A stretch of DNA of 64,000 nt, taken from Marine Group I thaumarchaeote SCGC AAA799-D11. Lineage in GTDB: Archaea; Thermoproteota; Nitrososphaeria; Nitrososphaerales; Nitrosopumilaceae. Positions 1-8,850 of this stretch are shown piece after piece. The position numbers were made by a program, and so were the translations under genes. How positions within the stretch are numbered: position 1 is the stretch's first letter; every line of letters starts with the position of its first letter. The notes under the pieces are model-generated. The model searched no databases. It had not been told where the DNA came from and worked only from the letters and a program-made list of their open reading frames with translations. The DNA lies in the NCBI GenBank assembly GCA_000746765.1, contig JOSY01000069.1:1-64000 (forward strand). The letters are read 5' to 3'.

Positions 1-618
1 ACTGAAGAAAAAATTAGAAAATTAGTACAAGGGAACACAGTATTTGTTATAGGTTCTGGACCATCACTGTCATATGCAATTCCAAAATTAAAGAACCTAA
101 AAAAAGAAATCAAAATTGCAGCAGATAGTTCACTAAAAGCACTATTAGAAAATGGAATTACACCAGATATCGTTGTAACAGACTTAGATGGTGATGAAAG
201 ATCATTGAAAAAAATTGCAAAAAAAACAATTTTTGTGGCTCATGCACATGGAGACAATATTGAGAAATTAGAGTTGGTAAAAAAATTCAAAAATTGTATT
301 GGAACTACACAAACAAAACCATTTAAAAAAATACAAAATTTTGGAGGATTTACAGATGGAGACAGAGGAGTTTTTCTAGCAAATCATTTTGAAGCAAAAA
401 AGATAATTCTATTTGGAATGGATTTTGGAAATCGGATAGGTAAATTTTCAAATACAAAAAAATCTGAAAGAAAAATAAAATTGAAAAAATTGAAAAAAGG
501 AAAATCACTCTTAGAATGGCTAGCTACAAAATCAAAATCAGAATTATTTACTACTTCAAGCAGGATAGAAGGGTTTGAAAAAATACCATACAAAAGCCTA
601 GATATTATAATTACCTAG
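1..618 (+). CDS. mptE: MptE-like 6-hydroxymethylpterin diphosphokinase, 5' partial
   Basis: The reading frame is open from base 1, so the start codon lies outside the window; the ORF-track ATG at 205 is internal. The upstream part encodes GSGPSL, then AADSSLKALLENG and TDLDGD, the pattern of MptE/DUF115 proteins. MptE activates 6-hydroxymethyl-dihydropterin with ATP in archaeal pterin (methanopterin or folate-like) synthesis. The Asp-rich TDLDGD segment probably binds metal or diphosphate. Later motifs HAHGDN and GDRGVFLA also fit the family. The protein ends at 618 and the next gene starts 35 bases downstream with its own TATA-like element. Function is by family resemblance; DUF115 has other members, so substrate is not certain. 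Confidence 0.75.
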   Translation, partial: TEEKIRKLVQGNTVFVIGSGPSLSYAIPKLKNLKKEIKIAADSSLKALLENGITPDIVVTDLDGDERSLKKIAKKTIFVAHAHGDNIEKLELVKKFKNCIGTTQTKPFKKIQNFGGFTDGDRGVFLANHFEAKKIILFGMDFGNRIGKFSNTKKSERKIKLKKLKKGKSLLEWLATKSKSELFTTSSRIEGFEKIPYKSLDIIIT

Positions 619-653
619 AATGCATTTAATACCCATTCCTCATTTATCAAATT

Positions 654-1226
654 ATGAAATTTTCAGAGGAACAAATGAAGGGGATTGTTACTTTGAAGGA
701 AAGTTTGATCGAGCAAGTCGACAAACATCATGAAGCCATAGAAGCTTTAGAAAAAAATATTACAATTTTAGATCTATTCTTAAAAGAATCTAGTTTTACC
801 AAGGCATCACAATTAACATCCACAGAAAAAGTTGAGCCTCAAAAAATCAAAGAATCAGTTAAAGAGTCACAAAACTCAATCCCAATTACGCAGGGAAAAG
901 ACGGAAAAGTTATTGCCAATGCATTTGTTACGCCTGAACAAGTCTCAATTGTATTAGATGACAATGTAGAGATTAGTGCTGACACTCCTCCTTTCAAATC
1001 ATTTTTCCTAGATAGAATAATAGGAGAAATGAAAAAGAAAGATTCAGCAGATGTAGAGAATGGGAAAATCCAAAGAGAATCAATAATTGATTATATAATT
1101 AACAAAAACGGTTCAGACATTAGAGAAATTATCATCAAAAATTACAGACAAAAAGAGAGAGTAAACGAATTAATCAATACAGCAGGATGGTCATTATCAA
1201 GAATGCTAGAGAACATCAACAAGTGA
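654..1226 (+). CDS. Conserved-type hypothetical protein with coiled-coil N-terminus
   Basis: I do not recognise the family. The 190-residue protein has an N-terminal helical, probably coiled-coil stretch (residues 1-50, charged heptads), a Ser/Gln/Lys-rich linker, and a compact C-terminal half rich in charged helices ending in WSLSRMLENI. No signal peptide, membrane segment or cysteine motif is visible. A TATA-like element (ATTTAATA) lies about 27 bases before the ATG, suggesting a leaderless transcript. It is followed 4 bases later by guaA, so the two are probably co-transcribed. No function is proposed. Confidence 0.75.
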   Translation: MKFSEEQMKGIVTLKESLIEQVDKHHEAIEALEKNITILDLFLKESSFTKASQLTSTEKVEPQKIKESVKESQNSIPITQGKDGKVIANAFVTPEQVSIVLDDNVEISADTPPFKSFFLDRIIGEMKKKDSADVENGKIQRESIIDYIINKNGSDIREIIIKNYRQKERVNELINTAGWSLSRMLENINK

Positions 1227-1230
1227 TCAT

Positions 1231-2754
1231 ATGGACAAGATTGTAGTTTTAGATTTCGGTTCACAATACAGTCATTTGATTTGTAGAAGAATTAGGGAAT
1301 TTTCAGTATATGCAGAACTAGTTCCTTTTGATATTAGTTATGAAGAATTACAAAAACATAATCCAAAAGGAATAATTTTTTCTGGGGGACCATCTAGTGT
1401 TTATAATTCAGATGCACCGGCTCCAGAAAGTAAAATTTTTGATATGAATTTGCCATTGCTTGGAATTTGTTATGGTCATCAATTAATTGTAAACAAGTAT
1501 GGAGGTAAAGTAAAAAGAGCAAATAAAGAGTACGGTTCATCACTACTTACAATTGACAATGACAAAGACTTGCTAAATGGTGTTGGTGAATCAGTTAGAG
1601 CATGGATGAGTCATGGTGATGAGGCAGAGGAGATTCCTCCTGGATTTCAAGTCATAGGACATACAGAAAGTGCAAAGGCAGCTGCAATAGCATCAGATGA
1701 AAAATCAGTTTACGGAATTCAATTTCATCCAGAAGTTGTTCACACAGAGCAAGGAACAGAAATTCTCAAAAATTTTGTTTTGAAAGTTTGTGGGGCAAAA
1801 CAAGACTGGACAATGGAAGGTTTTATTGATTCTGCAGTTGAAAAAATCTCAAAGATTGAGGGAAATGTGCTTTGTGGAGTCAGTGGGGGAATTGATTCCA
1901 CTGTTGCAGCACTATTAATTCACAAAGCCATAGGGGACAGGCTCAAATGTGTTTTTGTTAATAACGGATTGCTAAGGCTAAACGAAGAAACAGAGATTGA
2001 AACGATGTTCAAAGATAATTTCAATGTGAATTTTACATCAATTAATGCAGTAGACAAGTTTCTTGATAAGCTCAAAGGGGTAGAAGATCCTGAGAAAAAG
2101 AGAATGATTGTAGGGGAAGAATTTGTTAATGTGTTTACAGAGTTTGCTGAAAAAAATGGTCCATTCAAATGGTTAGCTCAAGGTACTCTTTATCCAGATG
2201 TAATTGAAAGTGGAGTTTCAAAAGGACCAGCCGATGTAATAAAATCACATCACAATGTAGGAGGATTACCTGATTGGCTTAATTTAGAAATTTTAGAACC
2301 ACTAAGAGAATTATACAAAGATGAAGTAAGAATGATTGCAAAAATTCTTGAAGTGCCAGAAAAACTTTTCATGAGACATCCTTTCCCAGGTCCAGGACTA
2401 GCTGTACGAATCATAGGAGAAGTTACACCAACAAAACTCCACATTGCTAAAGTTGCAAGTAAAATTGTTGAAGATGAGTTAGTAGAAGCTGACATGTACA
2501 GTAAAGTTTGGCAAGCTTATGCAGCAGTAGGAGACGACAGAGCAGTGGGTGTTGTTGGAGATGAAAGAAAATATGGAAACATTGTAATGATCAGAGTTGT
2601 AGACTCTATTGATGCAATGACTGCAGATTGGACAAGATTACCACATGGGCTATTAGAAAAGATGAGTAATAGAATAACAAATGAGATTGAAGATGTCACT
2701 TGGGTGACATATACTATTTCAAGTAAGCCTCCTGCAACAATTGAGCCTCAATAG
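1231..2754 (+). CDS. guaA: GMP synthase (glutamine-hydrolysing)
   Basis: Converts XMP to GMP using glutamine and ATP, the last step of guanine nucleotide synthesis. The full-length 507-residue protein carries both halves: an N-terminal class I glutamine amidotransferase with nucleophile Cys in GICYGHQ (about residue 80) and the His-Glu of FHPEVVH (about 168), then the PP-loop ATPase GVSGGIDST (about 218) and the C-terminal dimerisation region with PFPGPGLAVR and KPPATIE. Many euryarchaea encode the two halves as separate genes; here they are fused as in bacteria and eukaryotes. The gene starts 4 bases after the upstream unknown and abuts the downstream small gene, indicating an operon. Confidence 0.97.
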   Translation: MDKIVVLDFGSQYSHLICRRIREFSVYAELVPFDISYEELQKHNPKGIIFSGGPSSVYNSDAPAPESKIFDMNLPLLGICYGHQLIVNKYGGKVKRANKEYGSSLLTIDNDKDLLNGVGESVRAWMSHGDEAEEIPPGFQVIGHTESAKAAAIASDEKSVYGIQFHPEVVHTEQGTEILKNFVLKVCGAKQDWTMEGFIDSAVEKISKIEGNVLCGVSGGIDSTVAALLIHKAIGDRLKCVFVNNGLLRLNEETEIETMFKDNFNVNFTSINAVDKFLDKLKGVEDPEKKRMIVGEEFVNVFTEFAEKNGPFKWLAQGTLYPDVIESGVSKGPADVIKSHHNVGGLPDWLNLEILEPLRELYKDEVRMIAKILEVPEKLFMRHPFPGPGLAVRIIGEVTPTKLHIAKVASKIVEDELVEADMYSKVWQAYAAVGDDRAVGVVGDERKYGNIVMIRVVDSIDAMTADWTRLPHGLLEKMSNRITNEIEDVTWVTYTISSKPPATIEPQ

Positions 2755-3120
2755 GTGAAAAATTTGGAATATGAAAAAATCTGTGATGATATTTTAAAAT
2801 GCGATAAAAAAATCAGATACGTAGGAGTCTATGACTATGGGGAACTGCATGATAAGATGCGCTCAGGAGTAGAAAGTTTCCTATCAAGAGAAGAAACAGA
2901 ACTATCACTATCTCAAGCAGTTTATCGTTGGTCTACACGTAAAAAAACATCAGAAAAGATTGGAAAACCAATATTTGCACTTGCAAAATACGAAAGAATC
3001 TACAGAGTAACAATTCCAATTGGTGGAGCAGGATTAATTTTGATTAGTACTGAATTAGATGCAAACGTAAATGAAATAGTCGACAGGGTTTTAGAAATCA
3101 AAAATAAATACTCGGAATAA
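2755..3120 (+). CDS. Small hypothetical protein (121 aa), GTG start
   Basis: Starts with GTG directly after the guaA stop codon, so it is probably translationally coupled to guaA. The protein is an alpha/beta fold by eye: an N-terminal helix (YEKICDDILKCDKK), a strand (IRYVGVYDYGEL), a helix with RSGVESFLSREE, then strands (YRVTIPIGGAGLILISTE) and a C-terminal helix. This alternation resembles small roadblock/profilin-like proteins and I have seen similar proteins described only as hypothetical in this phylum. No catalytic motif is evident, so no function is given. Confidence 0.75.
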   Translation: MKNLEYEKICDDILKCDKKIRYVGVYDYGELHDKMRSGVESFLSREETELSLSQAVYRWSTRKKTSEKIGKPIFALAKYERIYRVTIPIGGAGLILISTELDANVNEIVDRVLEIKNKYSE

Positions 3121-3123
3121 TTT

Positions 3124-3393
3124 GTGATGGATATGGATTTTCATGTTTTTGATACATACGTAAAGGCAAAAGATGGTCACACAATGCATTTTGATGTGGT
3201 AACAGACAACAACAATGTAGAAAAAGCCATTTCTTATGCAAAAGAATGGCTTAGTACAATTGGAGAAGAAAATTCTAAAGTAACAACTGAAGAATGCAAA
3301 TTCTGCCATACACAATCAGTTCCAGAAGATATTGAAATTGAGATAATGACTAATGGTTATTTCATTTCAAAGATGGAAGGATGTCCTGAATAA
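3124..3393 (+). CDS. DUF2024 family protein
   Basis: An 89-residue protein whose start resembles the DUF2024 pattern (VFDTYVKAKDGHTMHFDV), followed by a helix (VEKAISYAKEWL) and a short Cys-His segment ECKFCHTQ. DUF2024 members are small proteins of unknown role. The start can be GTG at 3124 or the next ATG at 3127. It sits 3 bases after the previous gene and its stop codon touches, tail to tail, the end of the ROK kinase gene on the other strand, leaving no room for a separate terminator. Confidence 0.75.
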   Translation: MMDMDFHVFDTYVKAKDGHTMHFDVVTDNNNVEKAISYAKEWLSTIGEENSKVTTEECKFCHTQSVPEDIEIEIMTNGYFISKMEGCPE

Positions 3394-4263
3394 TTAGTTT
3401 AGTAAAGCAGCACCGTAAACACCTGCAGAGTCTCCCAATTCATTTTTCAAGATAGGAGTATCAACTGAATCTGAAAAAACTTTTTCGTAAACTGAATTTT
3501 TTCCTTCAGTGTACAAGAAATCAATATTTGATAGACCGCCACCAAGAACGATTGCATCAGGATCCAAAATATCAATCACATTTGCAAGGCCAAAACCAAA
3601 GTTTTCTAGAAATTCACTTTTCCATTTTTGTCCAACATCATTTTCAAGATTTGAGAGAATTTCAGGTATGGATTTTGTCTGTCCTGAGAGTAATTCCCAT
3701 TTTTTCTCCAATGCAGGACCACTGATGTAGGTCTCCACACACCCAGTTTTGCCACAATAACAAGGATTTCCATTATGATGTAATGTATGATGTCCCCACT
3801 CTCCTGCAATGTTGGTTCTTCCCGAGTGTAGTTTTCCATTAACAACAATTCCTCCACCAACACCAGTTCCCATTATCACACCAAAAACAAAATCAAATTG
3901 TTTTGCAGATCCCATTTTAGATTCTGCCATAACAAAACAATTTGCATCATTTTCCATAGAGATGTTTTTGTTTAATTTTTCTTCAAGATCCTCTTTGAGG
4001 GGTTTTCTAATTAGACATTGAGTGTTACTGTTTTTTATCAACCCAGTTTTTTTGGAAATTGCACCAGGAGTACATATTCCTAAAGAAAAATCCGAAACGT
4101 TACTTGATATTTCTGAAACTAAATTTGAAATGGCATCAACTATTTCATAATAATTCTCTTTTGGAGTAGAAATTCTTTTTCGCTCTAATACATTAAGTGA
4201 ATCATCTAACAAAATTGCTTCAATTTTTGTACCACCTAAATCTACACCTAATTTGTACAACAA
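3394..4263 (-). CDS. ROK family sugar kinase (glucokinase/fructokinase type)
   Basis: ATP-dependent hexose kinase of the ROK family, 289 residues. The N-terminal phosphate-binding loop DLGGTKIEA, the second ATPase motif MGTGVGGGIVV, the GEWGHH segment and the zinc-binding CYCGKTGCVE signature are all present, so it should be catalytic rather than a ROK repressor; there is no N-terminal helix-turn-helix. The start is TTG at 4263 (or the adjacent TTG) with a TATA-like run about 25 bases upstream. The sugar substrate (glucose, fructose, N-acetylglucosamine or mannose) cannot be told from sequence. Monocistronic, tail to tail with the DUF2024 gene. Confidence 0.9.
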   Translation of the reverse strand: MLYKLGVDLGGTKIEAILLDDSLNVLERKRISTPKENYYEIVDAISNLVSEISSNVSDFSLGICTPGAISKKTGLIKNSNTQCLIRKPLKEDLEEKLNKNISMENDANCFVMAESKMGSAKQFDFVFGVIMGTGVGGGIVVNGKLHSGRTNIAGEWGHHTLHHNGNPCYCGKTGCVETYISGPALEKKWELLSGQTKSIPEILSNLENDVGQKWKSEFLENFGFGLANVIDILDPDAIVLGGGLSNIDFLYTEGKNSVYEKVFSDSVDTPILKNELGDSAGVYGAALLN

Positions 4264-4300
4264 TAACTTATGAAAATTAGAATGCTTAAGTTTTAATCAA

Positions 4301-5929
4301 TTATCCCATTGGAGGCATGCCACCTGCGCCGCCACCTGGACCACCAGATACTGCAATTACGTCATCGATTCTAAGAATCATGCATGCAGCTTCTGTTGCA
4401 GATTTGATAATCTGTTCTTTAACAACAATTGGTTCTACAACATCAATAGAAAGCATATCTGCAATCTTTGTGTTTTTAGCATCAATACCAGTCCATTTGC
4501 GACCTTGGTTTTGTTTTGCTCTCAAGTTTGCCATGGTATCAATTGGGTCCATTCCTGCATTCTCAGCAATGGTTAATGGGATTACCTCTAATGCTTCAGC
4601 ATATTTCTTAATTGCAAGTTGTTCTCGTCCATCAAAATTGTCAGCCCAATCTTTGAGTTGAGATGCTGCAAATGATTCTGGAGCACCTCCACCAGCAACA
4701 ATTTCTGGTTTTTCTATCACATCTTTTACTACCATAAGAGAATCATGAATAGAGCGGTCAACCTCATCAATTACTCTTTGAGAACCACCACGAATCAACA
4801 TAGTAACAGACTGTGGATGTTTACATCCTTCAATGAATACCCATTTATCAGATTCAACTTTCTTTTGGTGAACTAAATTAGCAGAGCCTAGATCTTTTTC
4901 AGAGAGATCATCAATATTACTAATTACACGGCCACCAGTTGCTTTTGCTAGTTTAATCATATCACTTTCTTTTACACGACGTACTGCCATGATTCCATTT
5001 TTGGCAAGATAGTGTTGTGCAATATCATCAATTCCTTTTTGACAAATTAGAACATTGACTCCAAGGTCATGTAATTTGTCAACCATTGTTTTGAGCATTC
5101 TGTTCTCTTCTTCTAAGAACATCTGCATCTGAGTAGGATCGGAAATTCTAATTTCTGAACTCATTTCGGTTTTTTCAATTTCAAGTGCGGAGTTTAGCAA
5201 AGCAATGTGTGCTTTATCAATTTTGGTAGGCATTCCGCTGTGAACAATTTCTTTATCTAAAACAATTCCTTTAACGATTTGAGTATCTTGAATTGAACCA
5301 CCAGATTTCTTTTCAACTTTGATGTTTTCAAGGTCAACAAAATAGTCTTCACCTTTCTTCGTAACTATGCTAAGAATAGCATCAACTACAATTTTTGACA
5401 AGATGTCACTGTCTTCTGAGATTAATTTTGATTGCATGCTTGTTGTAGCAATTTTAATGAGTGATTCTTTATCATCAGGTTTGATTTTCTTGGATAATTC
5501 AGAATAGATTTCAAGAGTTTTTTCTGCGGCAGTTTGATAACCATCAACAATTGTTGAAGAATGAACATCTTTTTTGAGAAGTTCTTCTGCTTTAGCTAAA
5601 AGTGTACCTCCAAAAACTACAGAAGAAGTCGTACCATCTCCAACTTCATTATCAACAGTTTTTGAAATTTCAACCATCATTTTGGCTGCTGGATGTTGAA
5701 CATCAATTTCTTTGAGAATTGTTGCTCCATCATTAGTAATAGTAACATCACCTAAAGAATCAACTAACATTTTATCAAGACCACGTGGTCCAAGGCTGCT
5801 TTTTACTAATTCTGTAACTAATTTTGCTGCTGCAATGTTGTTTTGCTGAGCGTCTTTACCTTTTTGTTGTAATGCACTCTCTTTGAGTACTAAAACAGGT
5901 CCATTTGGTCCTTGTTGAATTGATGCCAT
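4301..5929 (-). CDS. thsA: Thermosome (group II chaperonin) subunit
   Basis: ATP-driven cytosolic protein-folding chaperonin of the CCT/thermosome type. The 542-residue length is typical. Visible hallmarks are KMLVDSLGDVTITNDGATI near residue 57, the ATP site GDGTTS with its catalytic Asp near 97, the apical-domain region, GGGAPE near 415, and the flexible Gly/Met-rich tail ending GGMPPMG. The start ATG is followed by MASIQQGPNGPVLVL. A TATA-like stretch lies about 40 bases before the ATG, so a short leader is likely. These archaea often carry two paralogues; whether this is alpha or beta cannot be decided here. Confidence 0.96.
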   Translation of the reverse strand: MASIQQGPNGPVLVLKESALQQKGKDAQQNNIAAAKLVTELVKSSLGPRGLDKMLVDSLGDVTITNDGATILKEIDVQHPAAKMMVEISKTVDNEVGDGTTSSVVFGGTLLAKAEELLKKDVHSSTIVDGYQTAAEKTLEIYSELSKKIKPDDKESLIKIATTSMQSKLISEDSDILSKIVVDAILSIVTKKGEDYFVDLENIKVEKKSGGSIQDTQIVKGIVLDKEIVHSGMPTKIDKAHIALLNSALEIEKTEMSSEIRISDPTQMQMFLEEENRMLKTMVDKLHDLGVNVLICQKGIDDIAQHYLAKNGIMAVRRVKESDMIKLAKATGGRVISNIDDLSEKDLGSANLVHQKKVESDKWVFIEGCKHPQSVTMLIRGGSQRVIDEVDRSIHDSLMVVKDVIEKPEIVAGGGAPESFAASQLKDWADNFDGREQLAIKKYAEALEVIPLTIAENAGMDPIDTMANLRAKQNQGRKWTGIDAKNTKIADMLSIDVVEPIVVKEQIIKSATEAACMILRIDDVIAVSGGPGGGAGGMPPMG

Positions 5930-5973
5930 TTAGATTCAGCTTCAATCCCCTGAATCCCCCTTTTTAACATTAC

Positions 5974-7737
5974 TTAGTTGATCGGCGAGATGTAACTTCG
6001 TTTTTTCACATCAACTATACCGCCTGAAAGAATTCTAACAGATGGCAAGGCCAAAAATGGTAAGAACAAAGGAATTAGATGAGGTCTAGAAAACTTGCAT
6101 CCAGAATCAACAATAGAGTTATTAATTTTTTCAAAATTAGATGAAACTTTTTCAAATGAATCAGTTGAAACAATTCCTGCAAATTGCAAAGGTAACGAAG
6201 CAAGAATTTTACCAGATTTTACTACAACTAAGCCACCTTGATTTTTGATTAGATGGTTTGAAGCAACTGCCATATCAGAATCATTTGAACCAATAACGAT
6301 CATGTCATTTTCATGAAAACTCCATGTAGATGCAAACGCGCCAATATCAGCACCAAAATTTTCAAGAAACCCTATAGCATGTTTTTTCGTTCCATGAGTT
6401 CTATCAAAAGCTGCAACTTTCCAAATATCAGAGTCCAATGATGCAGAAACCAGATTATTTTTTGATTGGAGTTCAGCAGTTCCTATCTTTGTTATAATTT
6501 CAGTCTGCATGAAAATGGTATTTGCAATAACATCTTTCTTTTTAGATTTTATTTGAAAGTCATTTTTTGAGAATTTTTTTAATTTTACAGTATTTTTTGC
6601 CCAAGGAGAAATTGTTTTTTTCTTTATAGGATAAACAATTTTTCCATCAGATACTGCAAGTTTTCCACCTAGAAATACAGTTTTAGGTTTGAAGGATTTC
6701 AAATCATTGAAAATTAGAATATCAGCTAATTTTCCAGGGGCAATGCCGCCAAGATCTTTTCCCATGTTATAATAATCAAAATTATTTTTGGATGCCATAG
6801 TTACAGCATCAATTGGGTCTAAACCAAGTTTGATAGATTCACGAATGCAATGATCAATGTGGCCAAATTTTGAAATGTCTTTTGGATCAAGGCCATCTGA
6901 ACAAAACATCAATCTATCAATATATGTTCCATGAGATAATACTCGGGGAATAATTTCTTTCAAATCACGTCTAATAGAGCCTTCTCTAATCATTATCCAC
7001 ATTCCAAGACGTAATCTCTCTAACACTTGATCAAAATTGATTGGTTCGTGACAAGAAAGAACTCCAGAAGAGACATATGCATTGAGTTTTTTTTCACTTG
7101 CGCCTGCAGTATGTCCATTGATAATACAATCGCATTCTAACATTGCTGAAAGAGATTTCATTGTTTTTGGTTCACGGAGAGTAACTTTAGTCCAAGAAAA
7201 AACTTCACCTAATCCAAGGACATGTGGATGTTTTACTGCAGACTTTTCTTGAGATAAAGTAAGAGTATTGCTGTTGCTAAACTTTGCATCAACAGGTAAT
7301 CCACCAGGAACAACTTGGAAAATTCTTACAGGAAGATCTTCTCCCAATTTTAAAAATTCTTGAAACCCCTTGTATCCACCTACACTAACAATATCAATTG
7401 GATCAGAGAAAAGAGAAGTTACACCACAAAGAAGTGCTTGTTTTGCAAATTCTGAAGGAAGTACGAATTGATCAATGTGTACATGAGGATCTGCAAAACC
7501 AGGACCAACATACTTGTTTTTGATATCAATGATTTTGGTTTTAGGGCCTTTGGCATGTGTTGCGTCTGGACCAACATATGCAATTCTATCACCAGTTATT
7601 GCAATCTGGGTTTTTGGAATGATTTCTCTTGTGTAGACAGATAGTAAATTACAATTTTTTAAAATCAAGTCGGCTTTCTTTTCGCCCATAGCCACTGAAT
7701 TTAGAGCAGAGATCGAATTTGCTAGGCTCGAAGTCAC
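5974..7737 (-). CDS. ade: Adenine deaminase
   Basis: Deaminates adenine to hypoxanthine in purine salvage. The 587-residue protein has the amidohydrolase beta-sandwich at the N-terminus, metal-binding HVHID (about residue 87), INGHTAG, the SCHEPI segment and the CSDGLDP motif, then the C-terminal domain typical of the Ade family. The start is GTG at 7737, with a TATA-like CTATAATAG about 28 bases upstream. It is transcribed divergently from the L44e gene and the roughly 70-base gap holds both promoters. Other family members act on different adenine-like substrates, but length and motifs fit Ade well. Confidence 0.9.
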   Translation of the reverse strand: MTSSLANSISALNSVAMGEKKADLILKNCNLLSVYTREIIPKTQIAITGDRIAYVGPDATHAKGPKTKIIDIKNKYVGPGFADPHVHIDQFVLPSEFAKQALLCGVTSLFSDPIDIVSVGGYKGFQEFLKLGEDLPVRIFQVVPGGLPVDAKFSNSNTLTLSQEKSAVKHPHVLGLGEVFSWTKVTLREPKTMKSLSAMLECDCIINGHTAGASEKKLNAYVSSGVLSCHEPINFDQVLERLRLGMWIMIREGSIRRDLKEIIPRVLSHGTYIDRLMFCSDGLDPKDISKFGHIDHCIRESIKLGLDPIDAVTMASKNNFDYYNMGKDLGGIAPGKLADILIFNDLKSFKPKTVFLGGKLAVSDGKIVYPIKKKTISPWAKNTVKLKKFSKNDFQIKSKKKDVIANTIFMQTEIITKIGTAELQSKNNLVSASLDSDIWKVAAFDRTHGTKKHAIGFLENFGADIGAFASTWSFHENDMIVIGSNDSDMAVASNHLIKNQGGLVVVKSGKILASLPLQFAGIVSTDSFEKVSSNFEKINNSIVDSGCKFSRPHLIPLFLPFLALPSVRILSGGIVDVKKRSYISPIN

Positions 7738-7807
7738 GATTTTTGATTAGGTTTTGCGCCTATTATAGATTCAATGCTTAAATTACGGTTGAGAAGGTTT
7801 TGTTGAT

Positions 7808-8089
7808 ATGAACATACCAAAGGTGATCCGAAAGTATTGTGCAAAATGTAAGACACATACTGAACAAAAGGTCTCCATTTACAAGGCTGGAAAGAGACGT
7901 GGTTCTGCAAGAGGTGAACGTAGACACGCTGAACGTAAACATGGATATGGTGGACAGAAATTCCCAAAATTAGCAAAACCAGCCAAAGTTACAAAGAAAG
8001 TTACTCCAATTATGACATGTACTGTATGTAAAAAGAAGTACAATAAACTAGGCGTTAGAATTAAGAAATTTGAGTTGGTGGCAGCATGA
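7808..8089 (+). CDS. rpl44e: Large-subunit ribosomal protein L44e
   Basis: Archaeal/eukaryotic ribosomal protein of the 50S E-site region. It has the expected length (93 residues), the N-terminal IPKVIRKYCAKC segment, the basic GKRRGSARGERRH core, and a second CTVCKKKY pair completing a C4 zinc site. A TATA-like GCTTAAATT lies about 28 bases before the ATG, so the mRNA is probably leaderless. The gene overlaps the S27e start by 4 bases, the usual archaeal arrangement of the two genes. Confidence 0.96.
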   Translation: MNIPKVIRKYCAKCKTHTEQKVSIYKAGKRRGSARGERRHAERKHGYGGQKFPKLAKPAKVTKKVTPIMTCTVCKKKYNKLGVRIKKFELVAA

Positions 8090-8283
8090 AAAAAGATCAC
8101 GTCGAAATTCCAAAACCATCAAGTAAATTTCAAAAAGTTAACTGCAATGAATGTGGAGAACTACAAATTGTTTATTCACATGCATCAACACAAATTGCAT
8201 GTAATTCATGTGGAAACACAATTGCAGAAGCAACAGGTTCTAAAGCAAAAATTAATGGCAAAGTCTCAGGCAGTGCTGAGTAA
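8086..8283 (+). CDS. rps27e: Small-subunit ribosomal protein S27e
   Basis: Zinc-binding 30S ribosomal protein of 65 residues with the CNECGELQIVYSHAS and CNSCGNTI pairs forming the C4 zinc ribbon. Translationally coupled to L44e by an ATGA overlap. Its last 18 coding bases overlap the end of cobY on the opposite strand, so the two transcripts are complementary at their 3' ends. Confidence 0.95.
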   Translation: MKKDHVEIPKPSSKFQKVNCNECGELQIVYSHASTQIACNSCGNTIAEATGSKAKINGKVSGSAE

Positions 8284-8850
8284 ATCATAATCTTGTTTAG
8301 TGTTTAGATTAAGTGCAATTCTTTTATCATCAAGTATTACAAAATTTTCTTCTAAATTTTCAAGTGAATTGATTTTTTGAGAGTCAATTAACGAAATTCC
8401 AGTAAAGTGGCATTTTTGGTTGTTATGAATTATAGAATATTCAGAATTAGTTCCAATAGAGGTTAATAGTTTTTCAGTAACAAGAATACTTGTCCAAATT
8501 TTGTTAGAATCATGTTGGTTTACAATTGTTTGAATAATTTTTTCATCTAATAATGGCATATCACCAGATGTAACAAAAACTAAATCATTGAATTTTTGTA
8601 ACACTAAATTAAGATCTTCAACATAGCCTAATCCAGAAGTATCAAAAGTTTCAATGTTATTTTCTTCAAGTAATTTTTTTGTCTTAGGGGAATTTGGACT
8701 AGTTACTGCAATAACTTTAGAAAAACAGTTTGAATTTTTTAACGAGTCAACAACATGTAAAATAATTGGTTTTTTGTAATGTAATAGTAATTTTTCATTA
8801 TCTAAATTCATACGAGTGCCTTTACCACCGGCCATAACAATGCCAATCAT
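8266..8850 (-). CDS. cobY: Adenosylcobinamide-phosphate guanylyltransferase (CobY type)
   Basis: Nucleotidyltransferase that activates adenosylcobinamide phosphate with GTP in late cobalamin synthesis, the archaeal replacement for the bacterial CobU activity. The 194-residue protein opens with the GTP-binding loop MAGGKGTRM and has the metal-binding TSGDMPLLD near residue 100. This fold is shared with MobA and other NTP transferases; the assignment to CobY comes from being the terminal gene of a cobalamin operon, overlapping cobS by 4 bases. Its 3' end overlaps rps27e on the other strand. Confidence 0.85.
   Translation of the reverse strand: MIGIVMAGGKGTRMNLDNEKLLLHYKKPIILHVVDSLKNSNCFSKVIAVTSPNSPKTKKLLEENNIETFDTSGLGYVEDLNLVLQKFNDLVFVTSGDMPLLDEKIIQTIVNQHDSNKIWTSILVTEKLLTSIGTNSEYSIIHNNQKCHFTGISLIDSQKINSLENLEENFVILDDKRIALNLNTKQDYDLLSTA

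Noticed and set aside
3509-4021. Several plus-strand ORFs opposite the ROK kinase
   Set aside because: They are complements of a clear kinase gene and have no own motif or start signal.
7734-7976. Minus-strand ORF of 80 aa over the L44e promoter and gene
   Set aside because: Lies mostly opposite rpl44e, which is unmistakable; composition is shadow-like.
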